Notes under the pieces: model-generated
What the model saw: only the letters and a program-made list of their open reading frames with translations
Told to the model about the DNA's origin: nothing
Database searches by the model: none
In this document: one piece after another, positions 16,869-25,547 of the stretch
How positions within the stretch are numbered: the first letter of the stretch is position 1
Layout: the number at the start of each line of letters is the position of its first letter
Program-made: the position numbers and the translations under genes
NCBI GenBank assembly: GCA_028275445.1
Contig: JAPWUQ010000003.1
Location: 1-43,660, forward strand
Reading direction: 5' to 3'
Length of the DNA: 43,660 bases
Source of the DNA: Anaerolineae bacterium
GTDB lineage: Bacteria; Chloroflexota; Anaerolineae; JACIWP01

Positions 16869-18113
16869 ATGGGACTTGCGCTTCGCCGACGCCTGACAAC
16901 CTGGCAGTTCTATCTCATCGCGGCATGGATCGCCCAGTTCTTCGCCATCGCCGGCTTCAGCGCCGTCTTCCCCTTCCTGCCCTTCTACATCCGTGAGCTG
17001 GGCGTCACCGACCCGGAACAAGTCACCCTGTGGGCCGGCATGCTCACCTCCTCCAGCGCCATCGCCATGGCCCTCATCGCGCCCTTCTGGGGCTGGATCG
17101 CCGACCGCCGCGGACGCAAGCTCATGGTAGTCCGTGCGACCTTCGGCGGCTCCATCGTCATGAGCGCCATGGCGCTGGTCGCCAACGTCCAACAGCTTTT
17201 TATACTGCGCCTGCTCCAGGGCCTGCTGACCGGCACCATCTCCGCCTTTATGGCGTTGGTCACCTCGTTCGTGCCGGAATCGGAGGCCGGCTTCGCCCTG
17301 GGCATGATGCAGATGGCGGTCTACGCCGGCAATACCCTCGGCCCGCTCATCGGCGGGCTGGCCGCCGACCATCTGGGATATCGCGGCACTTTTGTGCTGA
17401 CGGGCGCCTTCCTGTTCCTGGCCGGCGTCCTGACCGTGCTCGGCATCAAAGAGTCCACACGGCCGGGCCGGACCCCTTCTTCCCAGGGCACCCTCATCAG
17501 CCAGGCGTCCGCTATCATCCATCAGCCGCAAATTATGGCGGTTATGCTCATCATCGGCGGGTTCTATATCGCCAGCGCGGTCACCGTGCCCACCTTGCCC
17601 CTGTTCATCGAAAGCATGCTGGGTTCCGCCGCGCTGGTGAACACCAGCACCGGCACCATCTACGGATTGCGCGCGCTGACCAGCGCCCTGGCCGCCGGCT
17701 TCATCGGCCGGCTGGCAGACCGCCTGGGCTCCCGGCCGCTGATGATCATCAGCTTGGCCGGCGCCGCGGTTGCCCTGGCCGGCCATGCCCTGGCCCCCAA
17801 CTATGCTGTGCTGATCCTCTCCAGCCTGGCCGCCGGCATCTTCATCGGCGGACTGCTTCCCAGCGCCAATGCCATCCTGGCGCGCCTGTCATCCCCGGAC
17901 CAGCGCGGCATGGTCTTCGGCTTCAGCAGTTCCATCAACGCCTTCGGCAACGCCATTGGCCCCATGCTGGGCGCTTCGGTCGCCAGCGCGTGGGGACTGC
18001 GGGCCTCGTTCTGGCTGGCCGCCGGCCTGTTAGGAGCACTCTCGGCATGGGCCGGCGCCGTGGTCCGCCAGGTGGACCCTCCCCTATCGCGGCTCCTCCG
18101 GCGAACGCGCTAA
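16869..18113 (+). CDS. MFS transporter (drug-efflux type)
   Basis: About 12 hydrophobic segments; PFWGWIADRRGRKLMVVRA loop motif; YAGNTLGPLIGGLAADHLGYRGTF. Confidence 0.92.
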   Translation: MGLALRRRLTTWQFYLIAAWIAQFFAIAGFSAVFPFLPFYIRELGVTDPEQVTLWAGMLTSSSAIAMALIAPFWGWIADRRGRKLMVVRATFGGSIVMSAMALVANVQQLFILRLLQGLLTGTISAFMALVTSFVPESEAGFALGMMQMAVYAGNTLGPLIGGLAADHLGYRGTFVLTGAFLFLAGVLTVLGIKESTRPGRTPSSQGTLISQASAIIHQPQIMAVMLIIGGFYIASAVTVPTLPLFIESMLGSAALVNTSTGTIYGLRALTSALAAGFIGRLADRLGSRPLMIISLAGAAVALAGHALAPNYAVLILSSLAAGIFIGGLLPSANAILARLSSPDQRGMVFGFSSSINAFGNAIGPMLGASVASAWGLRASFWLAAGLLGALSAWAGAVVRQVDPPLSRLLRRTR

Positions 18114-18398
18114 CAGCCCCACCAGCCCGCCCAGCGCCGTGGAACCCAGCGCAATAAGGCTGTCGGGCGCCGGTTTGCCGGCGGCCGCCAGGGCAATCCC
18201 CCCGATGATGGCCGCCAGCACCACCACACCCAACGTGGCGATGACCCCAACGTAGATCCACCCCAACATCTGCGGCGGGACATCCTCCAGCCCCCGAAGC
18301 ACTGCCTCAGGGTTCTGCATCAGGCGCTCCCGGAACTCCTGGTCCTCCTGCACCTTGGACAGCAAATCCTTTACCGTGCGCACCCGCTCCCCGTTCAT
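18084..18398 (-). CDS. Small membrane protein of unknown function
   Basis: 104 aa; N-terminal FRERLMQNPEAVLRGLEDVPP then two hydrophobic helices; own extended -10 promoter upstream. Confidence 0.7.
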   Translation of the reverse strand: MNGERVRTVKDLLSKVQEDQEFRERLMQNPEAVLRGLEDVPPQMLGWIYVGVIATLGVVVLAAIIGGIALAAAGKPAPDSLIALGSTALGGLVGLLARSPEEPR

Positions 18399-18451
18399 GC
18401 CCCAAACCTCCTGTTCAACCTCGATGGGACAAGACCTGACCGTCTCCGTCT

Positions 18452-18460
18452 ATTATAGCA
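18452..18460 (-). promoter_or_regulatory. Extended -10 promoter for the small membrane protein
   Basis: Minus strand TGCTATAAT. Confidence 0.5.
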
Positions 18461-18546
18461 GAATTCCTATCGGCGCGCCCCGCCGCGTTTCAGGCGGCGT
18501 TCATCTCGGGAGAAACTGGCGCCAGGAACCTGAACCCCGCCGCCTT

Positions 18547-18575
18547 TTGACAAGCCCCGTCCTTTGCAGTAGACT
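18547..18575 (+). promoter_or_regulatory. Promoter of the DUF72 gene
   Basis: TTGACA (18547-18552), 17 nt, TAGACT (18570-18575). Confidence 0.6.
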
Positions 18576-18606
18576 CTTCGGTGCATGCAGGGAAAGGGGT
18601 GGCATC

Positions 18607-19521
18607 ATGCCCGGACGCATCCGCGTGGGCTTAAGTTCCTGGACCGATAAGAGCCTCATCGAGAGCGGGGAATTTTACCCGCCGCATGTGCGGGATGCCG
18701 CCGGCCGGCTGAGCTACTATGTCCAGCACTTCCCCGACCTGGTGGAGGTGAACAGCACCTATTACGGCCTGCCGTCGGAGCGCTCGGCCCTGCTCTGGCA
18801 TCAGCGCACGCCGGCCGATTTCGTCTTCGACATCAAAATCTTCAGCCTCTTCACCTTCCACCCCACCCCGCCGGCCAGCCTGCCCAAAGACCTCCGGCAG
18901 GAGCTTCCTGCCGAGCTTCTCGAAAAAGAAATGCTCTACTTCGACCAGGTGCCGGCGGAAATCGCCGAGGAAACCCTGCGCCGCTTCCTCGGGGGCCTGC
19001 GCCCCCTGCAGAGCGCCGGCAAGGTGGGCGCCATTCTCGTCCAGTTTCCCCACTGGTTCTACCCCAAACCCGAGAGCTTCGACCACATCCTCTGGCTGGC
19101 AGAACGGCTACAGCCTCTCCAGGTGGCGGTGGAGTTCCGCCAGCGCGCCTGGCTGGATGCTTCCCATCGCGCCGGCGTGCTCCAGTTCCTGACCGAGCAC
19201 TCCCTCACCTATGTCTGCGTGGACGAGCCGGCCGGCCTGCGCTCCAGCGTGCCCCCGCTGGCATTCGCCACCAACCCGCGGCTGTCCTATGTGCGCTTCC
19301 ACGGCCGGCGCGCCGAGACCTGGGAGCAGAGCGGCGTCAGCGTGCATGAGCGCACCCAATACCTTTATAAGCCGGAAGAGCTTCAGGAATGGGTGCCGAA
19401 GATCCGCCGGCTGGCCGAAGAGACCCAGGAAGTGCACGTGCTCATGAACACCAACTACCGCGACTATGCGGTGCGCAATGCCAAACAGCTCATGCTCCTG
19501 CTGGAACAGCACCGCGAATGA
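18607..19521 (+). CDS. DUF72 (YecE-like) family protein
   Basis: IRVGLSSWTDKSLIESGEFYPP...FPDLVEVNSTYYGLPS...FVFDIKIFSLFTFHP...VEFRQRAW...YVRFHGRRAETW. Confidence 0.92.
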   Translation: MPGRIRVGLSSWTDKSLIESGEFYPPHVRDAAGRLSYYVQHFPDLVEVNSTYYGLPSERSALLWHQRTPADFVFDIKIFSLFTFHPTPPASLPKDLRQELPAELLEKEMLYFDQVPAEIAEETLRRFLGGLRPLQSAGKVGAILVQFPHWFYPKPESFDHILWLAERLQPLQVAVEFRQRAWLDASHRAGVLQFLTEHSLTYVCVDEPAGLRSSVPPLAFATNPRLSYVRFHGRRAETWEQSGVSVHERTQYLYKPEELQEWVPKIRRLAEETQEVHVLMNTNYRDYAVRNAKQLMLLLEQHRE

Positions 19522-19542
19522 CCGGTTCGCCGGAGGTGCGCT

Positions 19543-19941
19543 ATGCGAGGCATATGGTGGATGGTGCTGATTGGGCTACTGCTGTGGTCGCTGGCCGGCT
19601 GTACGGGGACGCCAGCCGCCTCCCCCGTGACGGCGAAGCAGATACTGGCATCGGCGGCGCGCTACCAGGACCAGCTCATCACCCTGCGCGGCTACGGCCT
19701 CATCACGGCCACCCTCCCCCTGTGTAAGGGCTACATCGGCCTGGATACCCGCACCCAATTTGTGGACGCCGAGAATAACCTCATCACCGCAGTGGACCAG
19801 GTCGGCTCGGGAAAGGCCATTAAAGGAGACGCACTGCGGACATTCCACGCCTATGTGCGCGTTTTCGACGGGGAGCTTGGGTGTCCTGGCCAGACCCGCC
19901 GCGAGCGCATCGTCTATCTGGAAATCGTCGGCGTGGAATAG
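19543..19941 (+). CDS. Small putative lipoprotein
   Basis: Signal with lipobox LAGC (MRGIWWMVLIGLLLWSLAGC), 132 aa; SD in cggaggtgcgct before the ATG. Confidence 0.7.
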   Translation: MRGIWWMVLIGLLLWSLAGCTGTPAASPVTAKQILASAARYQDQLITLRGYGLITATLPLCKGYIGLDTRTQFVDAENNLITAVDQVGSGKAIKGDALRTFHAYVRVFDGELGCPGQTRRERIVYLEIVGVE

Positions 19942-19971
19942 ACCGCCATCCCCACATGCGGGAGCACCGTT

Positions 19972-21174
19972 ATGTCTACTTCGAAGCCGCTGACCGAACG
20001 CCGGCGCGTCCTGCAGGTGTTACAGCGTCAACCGACTGACCTCCTGCCCTGGCTGGTGGACCTGGAGACATGGTACACCGCCCGCCGGCGCACCAACACC
20101 CTGCCCCGCCCGCTGGCCGACCTGGAGCTGAACGAGATCCACCGCCTGCTGGCCGCCGGCCGGCTGGCGGCGGCTCCCGTCACCCGGTTTCGGCTCCATG
20201 GGGTGGAGGTGCACATCACGCACAACGAACAGACGATCTTCCGGGACTCGGAGCCGGCCCTGCCGTTCCCCCTCCCTATCACGCTGTTGCCATCCGACCG
20301 GCCGGGGCAGAGCATCATCACGTATAAGACGCCGGCCGGCAGGGCGGAGATCGTCTGCCAGATGGACGAAGCCCAGGCACGCGCCGCGGCCGGCCCCACC
20401 CTCCTCCGCCGCATCCTCGAGTACGATGAGGATCTCCCCGTCGTCAAATGGATATTGAATCACGCCGAGGCAGTGCCGGATTTCGAGAGGTTCCGCCAGA
20501 ACGAGGAAGCCGTTGGGGAAAATGGGTTTACCATCCCCCTGCTCGGCCGCATCCCCTTCCAGCAGTTACTGCTGGATTACATGCCGCCGGCGCGCGCCGA
20601 CCAGGCGGCCCGGGATGAGGAACGGGCCTTCCTCTACCTTCTCGATGCCCTGCGCGAGCACAGCCGGCACATCGTCGAGCTGGCCCTGGATTTGCCGGAC
20701 GCTCCCCTGCTGGCCTTCGACGACCATCTGGACGGCGCCCTGACCAAGCCGGCCCTCTTCCAGCGCTACTGCATGCCCTTCCTGCAGGAGATATCCGCCC
20801 GCCTGCATCTGGCCGGCCGGCGGTTGGGCAGTGCCATGGACGGCAATCTGAAGCCCCTCCTCCCACTTATCCCCCAGGCCGGCGTGGACGTGGTGCTGTC
20901 CTTCATGCCGGCCCCATCCAGCCCGCTCCCCTTCGCAGAGGCCTGGCATGCCTGGCACGAGGAGCTGATCATCTGGGGCGGCATCCCGCCGGCACTGCTG
21001 GAAGCGGGATTCCCGGAGGATGACTTCTACACCTGGATGGAGGACATGCTGACCTGCATCGAGCGGGAAGGGGGATTCATCATCCTGGGGGTCGGCGGGC
21101 AGATAAGCGGTTCCGCCGATATTCAGCGCCTGGCGCGCATCAGCGAGCGGCTGGGCCGCCGGCCGGAGCTATAA
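19972..21174 (+). CDS. Uroporphyrinogen decarboxylase (URO-D) family protein
   Basis: TERRRVLQVLQRQPTDLLPW N-terminus, CMPFLQEISARLHLAGRRLGSAMDGNLKPLLPLIPQAGVDVV, WGGIPPALLE; methyltransferase-type URO-D rather than HemE. Confidence 0.8.
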   Translation: MSTSKPLTERRRVLQVLQRQPTDLLPWLVDLETWYTARRRTNTLPRPLADLELNEIHRLLAAGRLAAAPVTRFRLHGVEVHITHNEQTIFRDSEPALPFPLPITLLPSDRPGQSIITYKTPAGRAEIVCQMDEAQARAAAGPTLLRRILEYDEDLPVVKWILNHAEAVPDFERFRQNEEAVGENGFTIPLLGRIPFQQLLLDYMPPARADQAARDEERAFLYLLDALREHSRHIVELALDLPDAPLLAFDDHLDGALTKPALFQRYCMPFLQEISARLHLAGRRLGSAMDGNLKPLLPLIPQAGVDVVLSFMPAPSSPLPFAEAWHAWHEELIIWGGIPPALLEAGFPEDDFYTWMEDMLTCIEREGGFIILGVGGQISGSADIQRLARISERLGRRPEL

Positions 21175-21936
21175 CCCCCGCGCCAGCAGTACCACCAGGA
21201 GAACCACTGTACCGCCGGCCAATGCCAGGGCATCGGCACGGCGCATGCGGAGCTGGCGCCGGCTGGTGCGCCGGCTGGCCGCGCCGTAGCCCCGCGCCGC
21301 CAGCGCCATGGCGAGATGATCCACCGTCCGCAGAGCCGTGATGATAAGGGGGATCAGCACGGGGAGATAAGCACGCGCCGCCCGCAGGGGATTGCGCGGG
21401 ATGACCAGTCCGCGCGATTCCTGGGCCTCCATAATCTCACCGAAAATGCGCCCAAAGGTCGGGACAAACTGCATGGACATCGCCAGGGTCAGGCTGGCAG
21501 AATGCGGCAGGCCCAGCCGCGTCAGGCCGGCCACCAGCTCCCCCTGCTCCGTCGTCCACAGCAGGAGCGAAAAGGCGAAGGCCAGCGCATCCACGCGCAG
21601 GGCCATCGTCACGGCCTGCAGGACGCTGGCCGGCCCCACCGAGACCTGCCCCCACCGCCACCATACAGACGCCGCGCCGGCGCCCCAGGTAAAACTGCCC
21701 AATACCAGGATAACCAGGGTGATCGGCCACAGCGGCCGCCAAGCCGCCAGCAAACGCGCCGGCGGCACCCGGCTGGAGAGCGGCAGGATATGGAGCAGTG
21801 CCAGCAGTGCAAACATCGCCAGAGGATTTCGGATGAGCGCGGCCGCGACCACGAACAGCAGGGTCAGGCCGAACTTGGTGCGCGGGTCGAAACGGTGGTA
21901 CCAGGCATCTGCGCGGACATACAGGTCCAGCATCAT
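21169..21936 (-). CDS. ECF transporter transmembrane T component
   Basis: HRFDPRTKFGLTLLFVVAAAL; two coupling motifs EAQESRGL and ALAARGYG. Confidence 0.9.
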   Translation of the reverse strand: MMLDLYVRADAWYHRFDPRTKFGLTLLFVVAAALIRNPLAMFALLALLHILPLSSRVPPARLLAAWRPLWPITLVILVLGSFTWGAGAASVWWRWGQVSVGPASVLQAVTMALRVDALAFAFSLLLWTTEQGELVAGLTRLGLPHSASLTLAMSMQFVPTFGRIFGEIMEAQESRGLVIPRNPLRAARAYLPVLIPLIITALRTVDHLAMALAARGYGAASRRTSRRQLRMRRADALALAGGTVVLLVVLLARGL

Positions 21937-22787
21937 TGCCCGACCTCCCCTCCGCCGGCCGCCGCCCTCACATACGCTTCGGCGAACTCCTCCGGCAGGA
22001 GCAGGTCCGCCGGCAGGCCGGCCAGGCCGGCTTCTCGCAGTGCATGCGCGGTGTGGGTCACCGGCAGGGGCTCCAGGCCGGCCTTGCGCAGAAGGGCCGC
22101 GTCGCCCAGCACGGCGCGCGCCGGCCCATCCGCCGCGATCTCGCCGGCCTGCATCAGCACGGCGCGGCCGGCGTACTGCGCCGCCAGCTCCAGATCATGG
22201 GTGATGAGCACCACCGCCGTGCCCTGGCGGTGCCTCTGCGCAACCACCTCGAGGAAATCCCGGGCACTGCCGGCATCCAGCCCGTTGGTCGGCTCGTCCA
22301 GGATGAGCAGGGCCGGCTCCTGCGCCAGCACGGCCGCCAGGGCCACCTTACGGCGCAGGCCGTAGCCTAACGCCGCTGGCGGTACATCGGCCGCATCCCG
22401 CAGTCCCAGTGCCTCCAGCGCGGCATTCACGCGCCTCTCCAGCTCCGCCCCCGAGACCCCCTGGAGCCGCGGGGCAAAAGCCACCTCCTCCCACACGCTG
22501 GCGGAAAAGATAATGCGGTCCGGATGCTGGGGGAGATAGGCGATCAGGCGCGCCCATTCCCCCACCTGCCGGCGGCGCGTGTCCACCCCCTCCACCAGCA
22601 CGCGCCCGCGCCAGGGCTTCAGCAGGCCGTTGAAATGCTTCACCAGGGTGCTCTTGCCGGAGCCGTTGCATCCCAGGACGGCCACCCATTCCCCGCGCCT
22701 GATCTCCAGCGAGACGCCGCGCAGGGCCGGCGGCCCGTCATCGTAGCGGAACCACAGCTCCTGGACGGAAACCAGCGGGGGCGTCAT
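21933..22787 (-). CDS. ECF transporter ATP-binding subunit (degenerate signature motif)
   Basis: Walker A GCNGSGKST, Q-loop YLPQHPDR, LGYGLRRKVALA in signature position, Walker B LLILDEPTNGLD, H-loop ITHD. Confidence 0.92.
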   Translation of the reverse strand: MTPPLVSVQELWFRYDDGPPALRGVSLEIRRGEWVAVLGCNGSGKSTLVKHFNGLLKPWRGRVLVEGVDTRRRQVGEWARLIAYLPQHPDRIIFSASVWEEVAFAPRLQGVSGAELERRVNAALEALGLRDAADVPPAALGYGLRRKVALAAVLAQEPALLILDEPTNGLDAGSARDFLEVVAQRHRQGTAVVLITHDLELAAQYAGRAVLMQAGEIAADGPARAVLGDAALLRKAGLEPLPVTHTAHALREAGLAGLPADLLLPEEFAEAYVRAAAGGGEVGQ

Positions 22788-23686
22788 GGGCAAGCTCCAG
22801 CATGCGGGAGGGGACTGGAAGGAGCCTGCGACGGCATCGGGGCTAATGCCTGGATGGCCTCTTCCGGCGTGAGGAAGTCCCACCGCCGGCCCAGGCGCTC
22901 GTTCAACAGGCGCGCCGCACGCGCCATCTGGGGGACATACACCATGGAACGCTGGCCGGCCGCCAGGCGCCCATATACCTCGCGCGGCGTGCCGTCATCC
23001 ACGATTCGGCCTTCATCCAAGAGGATCACCCGGTCGGCGAAGCGGGCGGCCATCTCCGCATCCTGCGTCGCCATGATGACGGTAGCAGTGCGTTCCTTCG
23101 CCAGCCGGCTGATAACCTGCATGACCTCCTGCCGGCCCCGGGGGTCGAGGCCGGCAGTCGGTTCGTCCAGCACCAGGATATTGGGCGCCATCGCCAGGAC
23201 GGTGGCGATCGCCAGGCGCTTCTGCTCCCCACCGGAAAGCCCCCGCGGATTGCGCCGGCGCATGCCCTGCAGTCCCACTGCCTCCAGCGCCCAGTCAATG
23301 CGTTCCTCGATGGCCGGCGGCTCCCAGCCCAGCTCTTCCAGCCCGAAGGCGATCTCATCTTCCACGCTGGAGTTGAAGAGCTGGACCTCGGCCTCTTCGA
23401 ACACCATACCGACATGGCGCGCCAGTTCCGCCACACTGCGTTCGCTGGTGCGCATGCCCATGACTTCCACCGCGCCGGCGAATTCCCCGCCGGTCATGCT
23501 GGGGACGATGCCGTTCAGGCACAGGCAGAGCGTGGTCTTGCCGGCGCCCACCGCTCCGATGAGCGCGACGAACGAGCCGCTCTCGATCTCCAGGGAAACA
23601 TGCTGGAGGGCCGGCACCGGCCCATGTCCGGGCAGGGGCGAGGGGTAGGCGAAAGAGACATCAGTGATGCGAACGATGCTCGACAC
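22784..23686 (-). CDS. ECF transporter ATP-binding subunit (canonical signature)
   Basis: GAVGAGKTT, GLSGGEQKRLAIA, ILVLDEPTAGLD, MATQD; GTG start at 23686 overlapping the S component gene. Confidence 0.9.
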   Translation of the reverse strand: MSSIVRITDVSFAYPSPLPGHGPVPALQHVSLEIESGSFVALIGAVGAGKTTLCLCLNGIVPSMTGGEFAGAVEVMGMRTSERSVAELARHVGMVFEEAEVQLFNSSVEDEIAFGLEELGWEPPAIEERIDWALEAVGLQGMRRRNPRGLSGGEQKRLAIATVLAMAPNILVLDEPTAGLDPRGRQEVMQVISRLAKERTATVIMATQDAEMAARFADRVILLDEGRIVDDGTPREVYGRLAAGQRSMVYVPQMARAARLLNERLGRRWDFLTPEEAIQALAPMPSQAPSSPLPHAGACP

Positions 23687-24203
23687 GGCCCCTTCCGTAT
23701 TCCAGAACCGCCGGATAAGCCCGCGCGACCAGATACAGCAGGGGCATGCCCAGCAGGCCAAAGGCGCCCTGGACCGAGTTGCCGGGCAGTTCGGTCAGCG
23801 CCGGCCCCAGCCCGTACAGCGGGATCTCGACGAGGAAGTAGCCCAGCACAACCACTACCTCTCCCAGGAAAGCGCCTAACAGCATGGCGCCGGGGCGGTG
23901 CCGGCCCAGCCGGGCGACATAGCCGGCGAGAAAGCCCTGCAGGCCGTGGATAATCAGGGTCAGCGGTGCCCAGTGCGGGTATCCGCCGACCAGGTCAGCC
24001 AGAGCGGTCCCGCCGCCGGCGATGACAAACCCCAGCCAGGGACCGAACGCCAGCGCCGAAAAGGTTGCCGCCACATCCCCCAGGTGTATATAGCCCCGCG
24101 TGGGAGCCATGGGGATGCGCACCAGCAGTGTGAAGACGCAGGTCACGGCCACCATCACCGCCACGAGGGCGATCAGACGCACATCGGTTTTGCGCGACAC
24201 CAT
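23661..24203 (-). CDS. ECF transporter substrate-binding S component (ECF-ribofla_trS-like)
   Basis: Multi-helix protein; RIPMAPTRGYIHLGDVAATFSALAFGPWLGFVIAGGGTALADLVGGYPHWAPLTLIIHGLQGFLAG. Confidence 0.85.
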   Translation of the reverse strand: MVSRKTDVRLIALVAVMVAVTCVFTLLVRIPMAPTRGYIHLGDVAATFSALAFGPWLGFVIAGGGTALADLVGGYPHWAPLTLIIHGLQGFLAGYVARLGRHRPGAMLLGAFLGEVVVVLGYFLVEIPLYGLGPALTELPGNSVQGAFGLLGMPLLYLVARAYPAVLEYGRGRVEHRSHH

Positions 24204-24265
24204 CGCGGTCTCCTCCTTCTTCGTAAATATCGTAATCGGGCCTTACCCTCCCGCCGGCGCCGAAC

Positions 24266-24293
24266 AGTATACACCTGGCCCTCAGGGCGTCAA
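24266..24293 (-). promoter_or_regulatory. Promoter of the ECF operon
   Basis: Minus strand TTGACG (24288-24293), 16 nt, TATACT (24266-24271). Confidence 0.6.
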
Positions 24294-24311
24294 ATACTGC
24301 AGATCATATTT

Positions 24312-24322
24312 TGGTCTGACCA
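24312..24322. promoter_or_regulatory. Candidate GntR-type operator
   Basis: Perfect odd palindrome TGGTC-T-GACCA just upstream of the ECF promoter. Confidence 0.35.
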
Positions 24323-24364
24323 TCAGTCAAGTTTGCGGCTATTATATTCCCGGCGGCGTGAAAG

Positions 24365-25507
24365 TCAAATTTCCAGGGGCTCGCCCACACACAAGGTCGA
24401 GCAGTGATGCAGGACCTTCCACCCCTGCGCCGCCAGCGCCGGCTGGGGCATGGAAGCCTCATCCGGTTTGTCCGACAGGCCGAAGATGAGAGCGCCCTGC
24501 CGGCGCAGATAGAGGGCGGCCTGGCGCACCTCCTGGGTGATCAGGATGCGCTCCTGCAGGAGCTTCTCCAGGGGGATGCCCTCCGCCGGCGAGGGATCAT
24601 AGCGCGCCGCAGTCAGCTCGTACTCGCGATAGCGGAAGGCCTTGAACGGGGTGGGATCGCCGGCATCCCAGGCCGACAGCACCTCCTGATGCAGGTCCAG
24701 CAGGCCGGCGGCCTTCAGCTCCTCGCGCCGGCCGTCCACCAGATGGATGAAGGCATCGAACGATGGGATGCGCCCGGACTGATAGCCTTCCAGCACCTCC
24801 TCCAGCGTATACAGCCCGGCCCCGATGACGAGGCACAGGTAGGCCAGCAAATCCTGGTTATCCTGGGTGAACGGATGATAGACCTGCTGGTTCAAGGTGT
24901 CGTAGGCGCGCTGGAAGGCCGCATGGTCGAACTGTTCGCCCAGCGCCGAGGCCACGGTATCCTTCACCGCCTGCACCCGCACCAGGTCGATAATTTTGTC
25001 GTTGCGGCCGCGCGCCCCCACCAGCGTCTTATCCATGTCAATCACCACCGCCAGGTGCTCGTCGAACGCGAAGCCCTGCCGGCGGGCATATTCCAGGAAC
25101 TCCGCCAGGCCGGCCCAGCGGTTGGACAAGAAGACGCGCCCCTCGACGCGCCACTGCGGCGGCTCTGCCGGCCTGTCCGCGCCGATAAAGGCCAGCCCCT
25201 CCCAGCCGCCGGCGGCACATAGGTTGGCGAAGGCGTTGCCGTCGTTCATGTAAGTGTCGCCCAGGAACATCAGGCGCTTCAGCCGCGTCTGCGGCGCATC
25301 CAGCCGGCGTGCCGCCTCCAGGACCCGCGCCACCACCAGCGCATACTCCGGCTCCGCCTTGCGCGGGATGCGGTAGGCCGGCCAGCCCAATTCCTTCCAC
25401 AACTGCTCCAGCCCCGGCAGTCGGGGGTCAGACGGCTCCAGCCGGCGGTACACGATGAAATCGCCGAACAATTCTGCCATGCTGGCAGATCCGAAGATGT
25501 GCAGCAT
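24365..25507 (-). CDS. HAD-superfamily-like protein of unknown function
   Basis: AVVIDMDKTLVGARGRND (HAD motif I-like DxDKT), MFLGDTYMNDGNAFANL, LIFGLSDKPDEAS; start MLHIFGSASM. Confidence 0.7.
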   Translation of the reverse strand: MLHIFGSASMAELFGDFIVYRRLEPSDPRLPGLEQLWKELGWPAYRIPRKAEPEYALVVARVLEAARRLDAPQTRLKRLMFLGDTYMNDGNAFANLCAAGGWEGLAFIGADRPAEPPQWRVEGRVFLSNRWAGLAEFLEYARRQGFAFDEHLAVVIDMDKTLVGARGRNDKIIDLVRVQAVKDTVASALGEQFDHAAFQRAYDTLNQQVYHPFTQDNQDLLAYLCLVIGAGLYTLEEVLEGYQSGRIPSFDAFIHLVDGRREELKAAGLLDLHQEVLSAWDAGDPTPFKAFRYREYELTAARYDPSPAEGIPLEKLLQERILITQEVRQAALYLRRQGALIFGLSDKPDEASMPQPALAAQGWKVLHHCSTLCVGEPLEI

Positions 25508-25547
25508 AGTGTCCTCCATGGTGAGCATATCGCAAGCAGAGATTATG

